Below, one piece after another: positions 43,296 to 53,319 of a stretch of 64,000 nt of DNA. The first letter of the stretch is position 1, and each line of letters opens with the position of its first letter. The notes beneath the pieces were generated by a model, which saw only the letters and a list, made by a program, of their open reading frames with translations, was not told the DNA's origin and did no database searches. Source of the DNA: Mesostigma viride (taxonomy: Eukaryota > Streptophyta > Mesostigmatophyceae > Mesostigmatales > Mesostigmataceae); the NCBI GenBank assembly GCA_009746045.1, contig RPFO01000644.1:708501-772500 (forward strand). Direction: 5' to 3'. The position numbers were made by a program, and so were the translations under genes.

Positions 43296-43857
43296 TGTTA
43301 CGCTGCAGCTCGGCTTGCTAAAATCCAAGTGACGAATATTCAACATGAGGATGCCATGACACATATGTTCATCATAAGGCCTTCCATCATTAGTGAAATA
43401 TATTCGGCACAGCCAACTCGCGTTGACCGCTGCCAACGCGAGGTTACAAAGTTGTAAAGCTTGTTACCGACCATGCGCGTCTGCAAACATATACTTGCGC
43501 ATCCGTGCACTTACGCACGGAATGCATTGCGCTTAAAGTACGGCCCTGCCACGCTGGCAGGCTACTCGCGCATGTCGGAATAACAATCTCAATGCTGAAT
43601 CTGGACGGACATTCAGCATAATGCGGGGCAGCCAAAAGGCCCCGCCTGCGGCCGGCGGAAAGACCAATGTCACTAGGCCGCACCGGCTGAGTCAGCACAG
43701 AACTGCATACTGCGGCCACATTGCACGGCGGCATAGCAACACATGGCGCCACAACTACGAGCCACATGGCACAGTGACATTGTGCCACGTGTCAACAAAT
43801 GATTGGCCGCTACTTGATATTTCACATGTGACCTATCTGTGTATCTGGACCCTAACA
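43296..43857 (-). repeat. LTR of E2, right
   Basis: 562 bp, followed by GCAGG (43858-43862). Confidence 0.88.
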
Positions 43858-43862
43858 GCAGG

Positions 43863-43919
43863 ACATATGGGGTGCCCAAGATTCCGCGCAAAGGTCGCTA
43901 ATGGTCTCCCGGATGTGCA
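43863..43919 (+). CDS. 3' part of the zinc-knuckle exon split by E2
   Basis: Continues in frame from 27668 as HMGCPRFRAKVANGLPDV and ends at a perfect donor, CA|GTAAGT (GT at 43920). With the left part it makes CPACG...GHMGCP, a zinc-knuckle-like motif. The gene is otherwise unidentified; the next exon was not found. Confidence 0.45.
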
Positions 43920-44480
43920 GTAAGTGCGGTAAAGCTGCGGAAATTGCTTATAATACCTGTGGAAAGCTCTTCGCGACAGTGTTTTCCAAGCAATTTCATT
44001 GTTCTTTTTACGCCAGATACAAAAGGTAAAGGGGGGCATCGTTTTTAGTTAGTCGGCGTGCGGTTTCGAGGTGTGATGGGTCGGGCAGAGGACCTCGCCG
44101 CGACACGCTGGGCTCAATTAAGCTTCGCATCTCCCGGCAGCCATAACGAAGCGCAGATTAAGCGAGGTGAGCGAGCTAGAGGGCCCAGGATCGCTGCTAA
44201 CGCAAGGCAGCTTCTGAAAGGGTAGAGAGCTGGATTAATAAGACTTTCTGGAGGGCATTTTGCAGTGGTTACTGCCACCTTGTCCAGATGTTTGCCCCCG
44301 TCTTTCTGATTGTTAGACTGTTTTAAAGAGGGATAGGATAACGTTTCCAACGTACGTTGTTGCTCATAAATTACTGTGAAGAAAGAGCCTTTTCAGTTGC
44401 TGACAGCGAGATGGAAGCTGCCTCATGCAAACTACCCACGCAATGCAAGTGATGCAAGGTGAGGCCATGCAATGCTAATA
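43920..44480. other. Unassigned DNA
   Basis: Begins with the proposed intron. No ORF with a recognisable domain. Confidence 0.4.
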
Positions 44481-45440
44481 TTGACTTCATGCGTGAGTTG
44501 GGCAGGTGGCTGGTTGGGTGTGTGGCTGGCTAGGCAAGCGGGGCGAGTATATGGAGGCGTGCAATGGTGCGGGCGTGTGATTGAGGGCACATGGGCGGCT
44601 GGCGCATGCCTGGCTGGTTTGGGTTTTGGGTGGTTAGGTGGTTCGGTGATCAGGTTGTTGAGTGGTTAGCAGGTTAGGTGGTTAGGTATAGTTGTGTAGC
44701 TAGTTGATTGGTTGGTTCAATGGTTAATTTGTTAACCTGGGTTAAGTAACTTGCCCACGGAGTCTTGGGTGGGAGGCTTAAGTAAGCTGTAGAAGTGTAG
44801 ATGCTTCAAGGGATGCCTAGACGCGGGTGGGTTCAATGGCAGGTGGTTGCATGGCTGAAAGGTGGATGCCTTGGTAAATGGCTGGCCGAGTAGCCGGGAG
44901 CACAGGCAGGCCGGTGGAGAGGGTGGGTGGATGGATGGCTGGTCATGGTGGGTGGATGAGCATTAGGGTGATCATCGGTGATAGGCAGCTAGATGGCCAG
45001 GTGTCTGGGTCATGATAATAGGCTTTGGAGACTCCAAAGTGGGTGGGTAGATGGATGTGTGAGTGAAACAAAATGCATGGGTTTGAGGGTCACTGGTGGG
45101 TTAGTGGTTGGGTGGTTAGAGATGCGTGTGGGTGGGTGGGTTGCATGGGGGGTGGGCCATTGGTGGTTGGTAGCTGGTGGACGTGTAGATGACTAGATGT
45201 GGGTCGGTGGGTGGGCTAAGGGACGGGTACATACTAGATGGGCGGGTGGGCGCACAGATTATTATGGATGCCTGGGTGGGTTTATGGTTGGGGCCGACTC
45301 ACCTATCGCGGGTGAAAGGCTGTGCAGGTTGGAGGTCGATGTGGGTGGCTGGCTGGCTGAGAAAATGCATGTGTGGGTGGGTCAGTGGGTATTATTTGTA
45401 AGGTTTTGGGGGCACTGAGGGGTTGAGTGGGTAGGTGCGT
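44481..45440. repeat. G/T-rich low-complexity region
   Basis: Almost 1 kb strongly biased to G and T on the plus strand, made of irregular GGTTAGGTGGTT, GGTGGGTGGATGG and similar words. It is not a regular telomere array. The gypsy element starts abruptly at its right end. Confidence 0.7.
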
Positions 45441-45454
45441 GGCCGGTGGGTCAT

Positions 45455-46650
45455 TAGGACTCAGGCTGTACCCCATCTTTCCCATGGCCATGCCTATCCC
45501 CTTGAGACCCTGGATCAGTGTGACAATGGACTTCATATGTGGCTTGCCTATGTCTGATGCTGGTAATGACAGGATATTTGTAGTGATGGACAGGCTCTCT
45601 AGGATGTGCCATCTCATCCCCTGTAATGCCCATCTGACTGCTGCCCAATGTGTGGAGTTATTCATGAAGGAGATATATAGGTTGCATGGAATGCCTCGGG
45701 TGATCATTACTGATCAGGACCCTTTGTGGATGTCTGGGTTCTGGAAGTCCTTTTTTGACATCCTGGATACCAAGTTGGCCTTTGGAGTGGCGTACAAGTG
45801 TGCCAGCACGGGGGCAGTGGAGAGACTGAACCGTATGTACGGGAATGTCAGAAGCATTACTGCATGTACCCATGACAACAAAGAATGGGACAGGAAACTT
45901 CCCTTCATTGAGTTTGCTATCAACAACTCACCCCTGGCCCCCCACAACATGTCTCCCTTTGTCATCTGTCATGGCCAATGCCCTCTGACACCGTTTGACC
46001 TTGACCTGCCTGACAGGGATGCTGAAGGACCCTTCAGGAAACGCTTAGCCTCAGTACAACAACTGATAGCCTCCTTTCAGGAAGCTCATAGCATGGTGGC
46101 TTCTCAGATGCTGCATGCCCAAGACAAGTACTTGAACAATGCTTGGCAACAGGTGCTGGCTATCCTCACACTTTTGTGGCCCCTGGTGACTTGGTGCTTG
46201 TTGAGGCTAACCGTGTGCTACCTGAAAAGGATCAATGCAGGAAACTCCAGCCTTTGTGGTTGGGACCATTCCCTGTACTGGAGACCTTTCACTATACGGG
46301 ACAGTGGTTCAAGTCCAGGTGCCCTCCCATTGGAGGCTCAAGAACAACGTGTTCCACTTGGCTCAGCTCAAGTTGTACAAGCGTAACACTTTGCAGGGTC
46401 GCCTTTCTGCTCCCTTACCCTGTGAGTTGGATCCTGACTGAGGGGGAGAAGATATATGAAGTGGAGCAGTTGCTGGCTCATATAGGGTGAAAGGCAAGGG
46501 TAGGACTATAAGCAGCTCCAGTTCAAGGTGCATTGGAAAGGGGAGTTGGAGTCTACTGCCAAATGGTTGTGGTTGTCTGACTTGACCTACTGCTATGAGG
46601 TGGTCCAGGCATATTGCCATGCAACAGCATGGCCTCACCCTCCTGGTACA
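45455..46650 (+). pseudogene. Gypsy integrase with decayed chromodomain
   Basis: The first frame (45427-about 46145) carries the catalytic core: VTMDFICGLP, VIITDQDPLW and AVERLNRMYG (D,D,E). A second frame gives APGDLVLVEANR and LQPLWLGPFPVLET, the GPY/F module. A third gives WRLKNNVFHLAQLKLYKR. From about 46440, stop-interrupted frames resemble a chromodomain (YEVEQLLAH, FKVHWKGELES, KWLWLSDL). The N-terminal zinc domain is missing, and at least two frameshifts and stops make it dead. It would have inserted element DNA, with the chromodomain guiding it to chromatin. Confidence 0.8.
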
Positions 46651-46704
46651 ATGAGTTGGTGAGGTCAACTGCTCCCCTTAATTCCTACATCTCAGGACTA
46701 ATGG

Positions 46705-47905
46705 ATGGCTTCCTTGTGCATGCTGTTGTGGTTCCAGATGGAGGAGGAGCCCTGTGACACCAGCCTTACTTTGGGGCACTCCACGACGGAGGAAGGTGCC
46801 ATGGGTATGCATCCAGAGGCGTCCACCCTCATGAGCTATGTGGAGTCCTTGTTTGACAATATTGTCAGGCGTGACCTTAGGAGGGGTCAACAGATGGATG
46901 TCATCAACAAGCTCCTCCATGGTGTGATCTCCAAGCAGGATAAGCTGTATGATGCCCTGCAAGGGTTGTCTTTGTCTCAGTCACAGGTGGTGGGGTCTTC
47001 CAGCATGGTTCTCAGCTCTAGCATCACTCCCATCGTGCAGATTCCTTGTCATGTGGTACCTGTCAAGAATTCATGTGGTGGCCTATGTGGACCATAGGAG
47101 GTGCACGGGACCCTGTGACCACTGTGAGACCTTGTCCATGCAAGGCGTTATCTGCTCTCAACAGGGAGGAGGGAGAGATAGGCTCTGAAGACTTTGTGGA
47201 GGAGGTCTTATCCCAGCTGCATCCCATTCTGTATGAGATTGGCTCTCCTTTTGTAGCTCATCTGCTGCACAGGATGTTTGCACTGGCACCAGGTCCTGTG
47301 CTTGACATGCGGCCAGCTGAGGGACAGCCGGATATGCTGGCAGCCTTGCCTGAGGCTTTGAAGGAGGCATTCAGTCAGTTCCAGCCAGTAGGCATGGGAG
47401 AGGCTTCTTATCTGGAGCTGTTGGAGTTGTCTGTTCAGCAGGGCGACATTGACTTGACTCCCTCTCATTCCAGCTCTGTCAGAGGGTGTTTATTCCCCTT
47501 GGAGACCTCTAACCTGTTCTGCAGTCTGGGGATGCCCAAGTACACCGTGGAGCTCATCAAGGTCCGTCTGACGCGACTGAGGGTGCTGGTACCTCTGATA
47601 GGTGCTAAGTGGTCTGTTGTCAAGGCCTTCCTGCAGTTCTGGTGGGCGTATAGGTCGTGGGTGAGCAGGCACAGGACTTCCTCGATCTGTGGGTGGTGGA
47701 CCCAGAGTGTCAGTCTGTGGTGATCCTTTCTTTCCCAGGGTCCTGCAGCCGTTATGCTGCCCAGATGGTGAAAGGGGCTTCTGAGACTTACATGGTGGTG
47801 CAGGTCAGCAGGAACTGGTCTGAGCTGGCTCACATGGTGGAGCAGTTTCCTGTGTTTGGGCCTAAGGGCAGGGATGGCCAGAATGGTGGATGGTACAGCC
47901 TGTGA
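46705..47905 (+). pseudogene. Extra ORF downstream of gypsy integrase, unknown
   Basis: Three overlapping frames (46705-47097, 47046-47723, 47657-47905) look like one protein of about 400 residues with frameshifts. Pieces include VESLFDNIVRRDLRRGQQ, VISKQDKLYDALQGLS, EVLSQLHPILYEIGS and FLDLWVVDPECQSVV. It is acidic and helical, with no transmembrane or known domain. It lies between integrase and the 3' LTR on the sense strand, where some gypsy elements carry accessory ORFs. Confidence 0.5.
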
Positions 47906-48302
47906 GAGACTGAACTTATGAGGAGGAAGGGGGACAATGTGAAAGCAAGGAGCTAGGGGGGTTTTGGACTGTGGTGTGAGGGGGGGATTCCAGGATGGAT
48001 GATGGGGGAGGCTCCAGTCCAGTTTTGATGTTCCAGTCCAGAGCTCCAGATCCAGAATGCTGAAGGGATTACTTCCAGTGTTGCTGTATTTTCTGATTCT
48101 AAGAGTAGACTAGGAAGTGACTTTTCTCCTCTAAGAACCTGAGACTAGATTTTTATGAGATAGGAGGCCCTGGCTACAGGGATGTAAAAACCCATCTGCT
48201 TTTCCCAAGAGATGGTGGATTTCTGTTAAGTGTTACTTCTCCTCAAGGAGTTAGTAGTTGGTTTTTTGGGGAACTGGTGGTTCCAATCTTGAGGGGGAGA
48301 TA
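47906..48302 (+). other. 3' untranslated region of gypsy element
   Basis: Purine-rich and non-coding, ending GAGGGGGAGATA directly before the LTR; a good polypurine tract. Confidence 0.65.
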
Positions 48303-49023
48303 TGTAACAACAAAAAAATGATTTGTTGACACATCCTTTGTTTTGTGAACGTTTGGCTTTTATTCGAGGACTTTTGGATCAGTATTGAGAAAGTTATGAG
48401 ATTTCTAAGACGGCGGTACTTGGAACTTGTACTTTGTCAACCGACTGTTAGAAGCCCTCATTGGTCGTGGCCTGATCCACGTGGGGTTATAGTTTGTTGG
48501 TCGGTGCTAAGTCTTAAATGCTCCTTTGGGACTGTAGTGCTTAAACTACAGATTTAGGATCTCATGTATAGATTCTGCCAGGCTGTTTGTGGCGGTGTTC
48601 TGTTTTGTGTGACTAGGATGGATACGAAGATCTTGTTTAGAATTCCACGATTCTGATTGGTTCTCTTCAGGCTAAGGTTGAGGCATGCTCGATCGACAAC
48701 AAGCACGTCGATATCAAGGACGTGGGGTCGCCATTGTTGACACGTTGGTTTTGATCCATCATGGTATAATAAAGCTTGTCATTGTTGTCCATTCATAAGA
48801 GCCCTTTGGTACTAGACTACTTTCAGTTCCACAGAAGACGTCTAGGGCACAAGCTTGTCTTTGTGTCTACAAGGGGTGAGGTTCCTCAAATCACGTGCTG
48901 TGGAATCTCCATATCAACGTTGCCTGGATACTTGAAGTTCTGCGATCAAGGAAGGCAACCCAGGTAGAAGATCTTTCATATTTGGACTATGGATGATGTT
49001 GATGATCATTTTTAGTCGTTACA
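48303..49023 (+). repeat. 3' LTR of gypsy element
   Basis: 721 bp starting TGTAACAAC and ending GTCGTTACA (terminal TGTAAC/GTTACA inverted). No second copy is in the window, so the ends rest on the termini and the purine tract. Confidence 0.65.
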
Positions 49024-49358
49024 CCTTCATATGCATATAATTAGGATAGTCCACCAGCAAAGAACCGGCTTTGCGGCCTGTACGAAGATTTATGCCACGC
49101 CGCTATGATCGACATGATCAGTGTGCGTGCATGGGCCATCTGGTAGGCAGTGTCAAAGGAAATAGAAACACTAGGCAAACAGCATAACATTTTATCTTGG
49201 TAAGTGCACCGGTCTATCGTCAAAAGACCTACGGAATGTACTCATACTGCAGTCCATTTGGAAATCATCAACGCCCACTGTATCTTGTAGCGGCCATCAA
49301 ATGAGTGTTAGCTCCAGCCAGCTGGCATGAAGAGAGAAACGACCCTCCAGCTTGCAAA
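49024..49358. other. Spacer, no gene seen
   Basis: No feature recognised. It presumably includes the 3' untranslated region of the SET gene. Confidence 0.4.
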
Positions 49359-51821
49359 TTAGCGGAGCAGCCAGTCAGGATAATCATCGCCATAATTTAT
49401 CACCATCTCCTCCCCTGGCTTGATCGGCTTGATGACTTTGACAGCAACGCAGAAATCACCCGTATCGTCGTACACGTTCTCGAACATCAAGTTGGGGCCC
49501 TCAGGCGTCACCCCATTGCGGGGGTCGTTGGCAAAGCGTAGCTCGTTGCCATACAATTTCGCATCAATAAACAGGAGCAGCTTTTTTCTGCGGTCATGCT
49601 GGTCATCCACCTTGAGTTGGTAAACATACTTGCTGAGGCCGTACCTACTGCGGCCCTCCCGCACGACACCCGTGTAGTTGCCAACAACCTCGCCTGTCCG
49701 CCAATGCCGCGTCGCAAAGAGTCCGTGCTCCTGCCTGCCGTGCGTAGCATCCGCGCGCATGATCGGATGGTCCGGGAGGAGCTCCCGCACCTCAACGCCC
49801 TCCAAGGGCCGGGGTTTTCGCACGCGCAAGCGGAGGGCCAGGCCCTTACTCTGCAAGTCCTCGTAGATGTACCAATCGACATGCGTATAACCTGTCCGCT
49901 CACCACTCGTCCCCGTTGACCCCTGCCCACCCTCACGAGCACGCGCCCCCCCCTGCCCACCATCGGTATCGTGGCCATCCGCGCGCGCCCGCTCGTCCTG
50001 CTCCCGCCGCAGCCTGTTCGCTAACACCTTGGCAGGGTCGTGGTCGGCGCACCGCAGCTCCGGCCTGCGGATGCGCAGCTGCAGCAGCGACAACTCGAGG
50101 CAATCGGCATGGAACTGCAAGCCGCAACCCTTGCATTGTGCCGTCTCGTCCGCCTCAATGTCTATCAAGGCACGATGGCATAGGCAGTGCAACGCCGCTG
50201 CGGGCGGGGTGCTACGGTGGGAACGTGCTCGCGTGCTCGCTCTGGTACAGCGCTTCTCAACGGTGGGCGCATCAGGCTGGCCATGACGTTGCAGCGCAGG
50301 GGGAGGGGTGCTGTCTGGGACGTGGCTGATACTCGTATCAGTCCGCCCTGGCCCTTCCGTCCCTGGGTCTTCCGTCCCTGTCACCTCGCTGACATCTCCA
50401 GGAATATAGCTCGGATCCTCCTGCCCGTGCTCGCCGTCGCCATCAGCATCACCATCAGAAACCGGGTTCACCTCCACGACCCACGGCGGTGGATTCTCCG
50501 TGTGCATGCCCGCGGACGAGAGGCTGGCAACCGGGACGTGAGGCTGGCCAGGTGTGTCGGCGGGCAAGGTCACGTGCACGGACGATGATGTGTCCTGAGG
50601 CTGGCCACCCAGACCGCCACGTTGGGTGTTATCCCGGTTGCTCAGGTTGGTGTTATTATGCCGGTGGCCATCACTGCCGGGGTCATTCCCGCCGCCGCCA
50701 TCCCCGTCGACGGTACCGTTATCACCGGCGTTGTCGTCGTCATCAGCAGTAAGGTCAATAACCATCACATCTGCCAAGCGTGGCCCCGAATCTGTGCTGT
50801 GCCCCCACGTCGCGACATGCACACTGCTGCGCGTTGCCGTACCGCCCAACGTCCCTCCTTGCTCCACAGGTGCAGCAGGTCCTGGGGCCTTCCCACCGTT
50901 GGCTGTGCCGCGCCGTGCACTACGCTGGTTGCTACCACCTGGGCGGGCGCCAGGCTGGTTGCTGCCACCTGCACGGGCACCAGGCTGGTTGCTGCCACTT
51001 GCGTCGCCACCGCCATCACCAGCGCTACCACCGCCCGCCGCCAGCTGCATGCGACGCTGCCTTTTGCCCCTGGGTGATGCCAGCTGCACGCGTGCGCTCG
51101 CGCTCCTGGTCACCCTCCTGTCAGCGCGCGGGGCCACGGGGGCCATGAGGGGAGCCGCATGCGCCAGCTCGCGCGTGCGCTTGCGCGTCTGGGGGCAGGT
51201 GGCGTCTGGCAGACATCCCCGCAGCACAAAACTGGGATCATCGACGTCGCTGTCGTCGCTGTCGTCGCTGTGATCATCGCTGTCGTCGCTGCTGTAGCTG
51301 CCGTCGTCATCATCGTCCCCACTCTGCTCCTCCTCCTCCTCCTCCTCCTCCTCCTCCTCCTCCTCCTCCTCCTCCTCCTCCTCCTCCTCCTCCTCCTCCT
51401 CCTCCTCCTCCTCCTCCTCCTCCTCCTCCTCGTCCGCGTGGTGCGCATCCTCGATGACATCGTCATCCTCGGTGACATCATCATCCTCGGTGTCATCACC
51501 ATTCCCACCCTTGCCCTCTTTCAGACCCTCGGTGACGCGCTGGTGCTGGGCGAGCCGTGTGGGGGGGTGGGGCCCCAGGGGGGAGACATCGGCGCAGGGA
51601 GGAGGGGGTGGAGGAGGGGGTGGGGGGGGAGGGGGGGGAGGTGGAGAAGGCGGGGGTGGCGGGGGTGGAGGTGGAGGTGGAGGGAGGGATGACGGCAAAG
51701 GTGGCGGTGGCAGCCGCGGACGTGGTGACGGCAGTGAGGCTGGAGCGTCAACGTGGATGGCATTGGGGCTATAACCGTAAAGTCCCCTGAGGTAGTTCAC
51801 GGCGCCCATTCCGGGCGGCAT
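49359..51821 (-). CDS. PHD-like / SET-domain protein (putative histone lysine methyltransferase)
   Basis: The frame is open from 52052 (a GTG) but the first ATG is at 51821 (EDMPPGMG); an upstream exon is possible. Order, numbered from 52052: Pro runs (about 105-150), an uninterrupted Glu run (about 207-245) from a TCC microsatellite, Asp/Ser-rich and Gly-rich disordered parts, then a PHD-like Cys/His cluster (about 622-672: CLC...CKGCGLQFHADC...CADH). The C-terminal SET domain (about 770-895) shows HGLFATRHW, GEVVGNYTG, GNELRFANDP, PNLMF, PGEEMVINYGDDY. SET domains transfer methyl from S-adenosylmethionine to lysine, usually on histones. The usual NHS of RFxNHS is NDP here, so activity is uncertain. 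Divergent from the BRCT gene. Confidence 0.8.
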   Translation of the reverse strand: MPPGMGAVNYLRGLYGYSPNAIHVDAPASLPSPRPRLPPPPLPSSLPPPPPPPPPPPPSPPPPPPPPPPPPPPPPCADVSPLGPHPPTRLAQHQRVTEGLKEGKGGNGDDTEDDDVTEDDDVIEDAHHADEEEEEEEEEEEEEEEEEEEEEEEEEEEEEEEEEEEQSGDDDDDGSYSSDDSDDHSDDSDDSDVDDPSFVLRGCLPDATCPQTRKRTRELAHAAPLMAPVAPRADRRVTRSASARVQLASPRGKRQRRMQLAAGGGSAGDGGGDASGSNQPGARAGGSNQPGARPGGSNQRSARRGTANGGKAPGPAAPVEQGGTLGGTATRSSVHVATWGHSTDSGPRLADVMVIDLTADDDDNAGDNGTVDGDGGGGNDPGSDGHRHNNTNLSNRDNTQRGGLGGQPQDTSSSVHVTLPADTPGQPHVPVASLSSAGMHTENPPPWVVEVNPVSDGDADGDGEHGQEDPSYIPGDVSEVTGTEDPGTEGPGRTDTSISHVPDSTPPPALQRHGQPDAPTVEKRCTRASTRARSHRSTPPAAALHCLCHRALIDIEADETAQCKGCGLQFHADCLELSLLQLRIRRPELRCADHDPAKVLANRLRREQDERARADGHDTDGGQGGARAREGGQGSTGTSGERTGYTHVDWYIYEDLQSKGLALRLRVRKPRPLEGVEVRELLPDHPIMRADATHGRQEHGLFATRHWRTGEVVGNYTGVVREGRSRYGLSKYVYQLKVDDQHDRRKKLLLFIDAKLYGNELRFANDPRNGVTPEGPNLMFENVYDDTGDFCVAVKVIKPIKPGEEMVINYGDDYPDWLLR
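51326..51431. repeat. TCC/GGA trinucleotide microsatellite
   Basis: About 105 bp of TCC repeats inside the SET gene, encoding the Glu run on the minus strand. Length variation here would change the acidic tract without shifting frame. Confidence 0.95.
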
Positions 51822-53319
51822 GTCCTCAGCCCGTGTCGGAAATCCCAGCCCTTCCTGGTGTTTGCACGGCGGATGGGGGGATATTATTGTCAACTTTTCG
51901 ACGCGCAGACCGCAGAGCAAAAACGTCGCCCCCGCGGGAGAGCGCGCGTCGTTTGCCTTAGGTGATTGTTGGTAGTTCCCCTCGCACGCACACGTTGTCG
52001 ACAAGCACGTAAGATTTTGGCCGTGCGGGAAGTGCGTTGCACTCACTCTCACGCAAGGCTCTCGCGCAAGGCTGTCGCGCCAAGAATAAGATAAATGTGC
52101 CCAAACGAGGGCGCACGAAGCAACCGTTGGACAGATGGACGCACCGTTGGACAGATGGACGATCCCTCAAGCAGACGTTTCTATCGGACTAAAGGCCAAA
52201 CAACGAGCCCGTACGGCCCAGCGTGACCAGCTTTAGGCTTTGATGCGAAAGCGGGAAAGGAGCGCTCTCAACTCTAAGAGCGCCTGATATTGTAGAGGCC
52301 AAATATGGTAACGATAGTGCTCAAGACGTACCAAATTCCTCAGGGAACTCCACCGCGACCAGGGCCGCCACAAGGCAGTAGCCACGACCAACTCGGGGTC
52401 CCTTTCCAAATTGAGCTAATGTGAGCTTAAAATAAGAAATGGCCGCAAGAAATGTTCTTGTTCAAGACGCCCGTGGAAAGAAATCACTTCTTGGCAGTCA
52501 CATCGCATCAATTGGATATGGTTTTGGCCATAAGATGGGAAGAGATCGTCTCCATGGTGCGCGCCCCAAATCGGGAATACAGTAATGGGAGGCAAGGCCA
52601 CAGGCAGCCCATCTTGTACGTCGTGCGCATTGGATTTCGCCCAACGCGGAAAACGCGCGCGTCCAATCAATTCACGCGCAGGCGCCCCTTGCGCCTGTGC
52701 GGGCCGGCGCGCGGTGTCGCGCGATGCGAGACAGAAACTTCTACAGAAGGAATACTATTGCAACCCTGCCGCGAGAAAAAGCTTAGTAAACCCTTTTCCC
52801 GCCTCCCAACACCCTGGCCAGGGTGGTTTCGCCGCGCTATTGTGCGGCGCCATCAGAACCGTCAGCATGGAAAGGCAGCCAGCATTATCACGAAGAGTGG
52901 CCATTCTACGTAATTACGCGGGAAAGCACGCTATCAGCGAAATGATTGTGTCCCTTGTAAGGCCTTGGTCAATGTTTTACATTACAACTGGGACATAAGA
53001 AACGAGAATGAAAAATTGACACGGCGATGGCTTGCGGAGAAGTAATACGTCGTCGCTTTTGCAGAGAGCGGATCATAGATTTACAATCGGAGTTTAACGC
53101 AGCCTCGTGCTGCGTACGCTGGAACGGCTGTTATTAGTAGTCTCCAACTCCCCGGATTCTGCGGGCTAAGAGCGTGGCTAATAGCCTCTCGGAGTAGCAT
53201 GACACAGAATGGCTGCTTCATCATGATGGTGTGCGCTTTGCAAATTTAAAGGGATGAGCAGGTATCCTGTATGTATCCTTTATAGATAATCATAGTTGAT
53301 ACATAATCTTCCCGCAACC
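51822..53319. promoter_or_regulatory. Shared upstream region of divergent SET and BRCT genes
   Basis: 1.5 kb between the two start codons, holding both 5' regions. A duplicated 'acgcaccgttggacagatgg' (about 52124-52160) lies near the SET side, and GTATCC/TATAGATAA sequences lie just before the BRCT start. No clear TATA box. Confidence 0.4.
52439..52585 (+). CDS. Small ORF, 48 residues, unknown
   Basis: ATG 52439 (AAATGG) to TAA. Basic, protein-like composition (MAARNVLVQDARGKKSLLG, IASIGYGFGHKMGRDRLHG). It lies in the divergent promoter interval. No family recognised; it may be chance or an upstream exon. Confidence 0.2.
   Translation: MAARNVLVQDARGKKSLLGSHIASIGYGFGHKMGRDRLHGARPKSGIQ

Larger units (their letters stand above)
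27669..43857 (-). mobile_element. E2: large non-autonomous LTR element, host of the nest
   Basis: LTRs 27669-28231 and 43296-43857 begin TGTTACG and end CCTAACA, and are flanked by GCAGG. The internal part is 28232-32132 plus 42478-43295, about 4.7 kb once F (32133-42472) is removed. It is nearly the reverse complement of E1. No gag, RT or integrase motif appears in any frame, so it is LARD-like and depends on another element's enzymes. Orientation is tentative: the purine tract seen in E1 (AGGAAAGAAAAAGG) puts E2 on the minus strand. Confidence 0.88.
45455..49023 (+). mobile_element. 5'-truncated Ty3/gypsy (chromovirus-like) element
   Basis: Only the integrase C-terminal two thirds, a decayed chromodomain, an extra ORF, a purine tract and the 3' LTR remain. 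gag, protease, RT and RNase H are absent. The left end joins the G/T-rich tract. Confidence 0.8.

Noticed and set aside
44481-45440. Internal telomere array
   Set aside because: GGTTAGG-like words are irregular and mixed with GGGTGGATGG words; there is no regular 6-8 bp period.
45455-48302. Envelope-like gene in the gypsy element
   Set aside because: The extra ORF has no signal peptide, transmembrane segment or glycoprotein-like Cys pattern.
49359-52052. Plus-strand Leu-rich and Gly-rich ORFs over the SET gene (e.g. 51159-51692)
   Set aside because: They are antisense shadows of the Glu and Pro runs; the minus strand holds the PHD-like and SET motifs.
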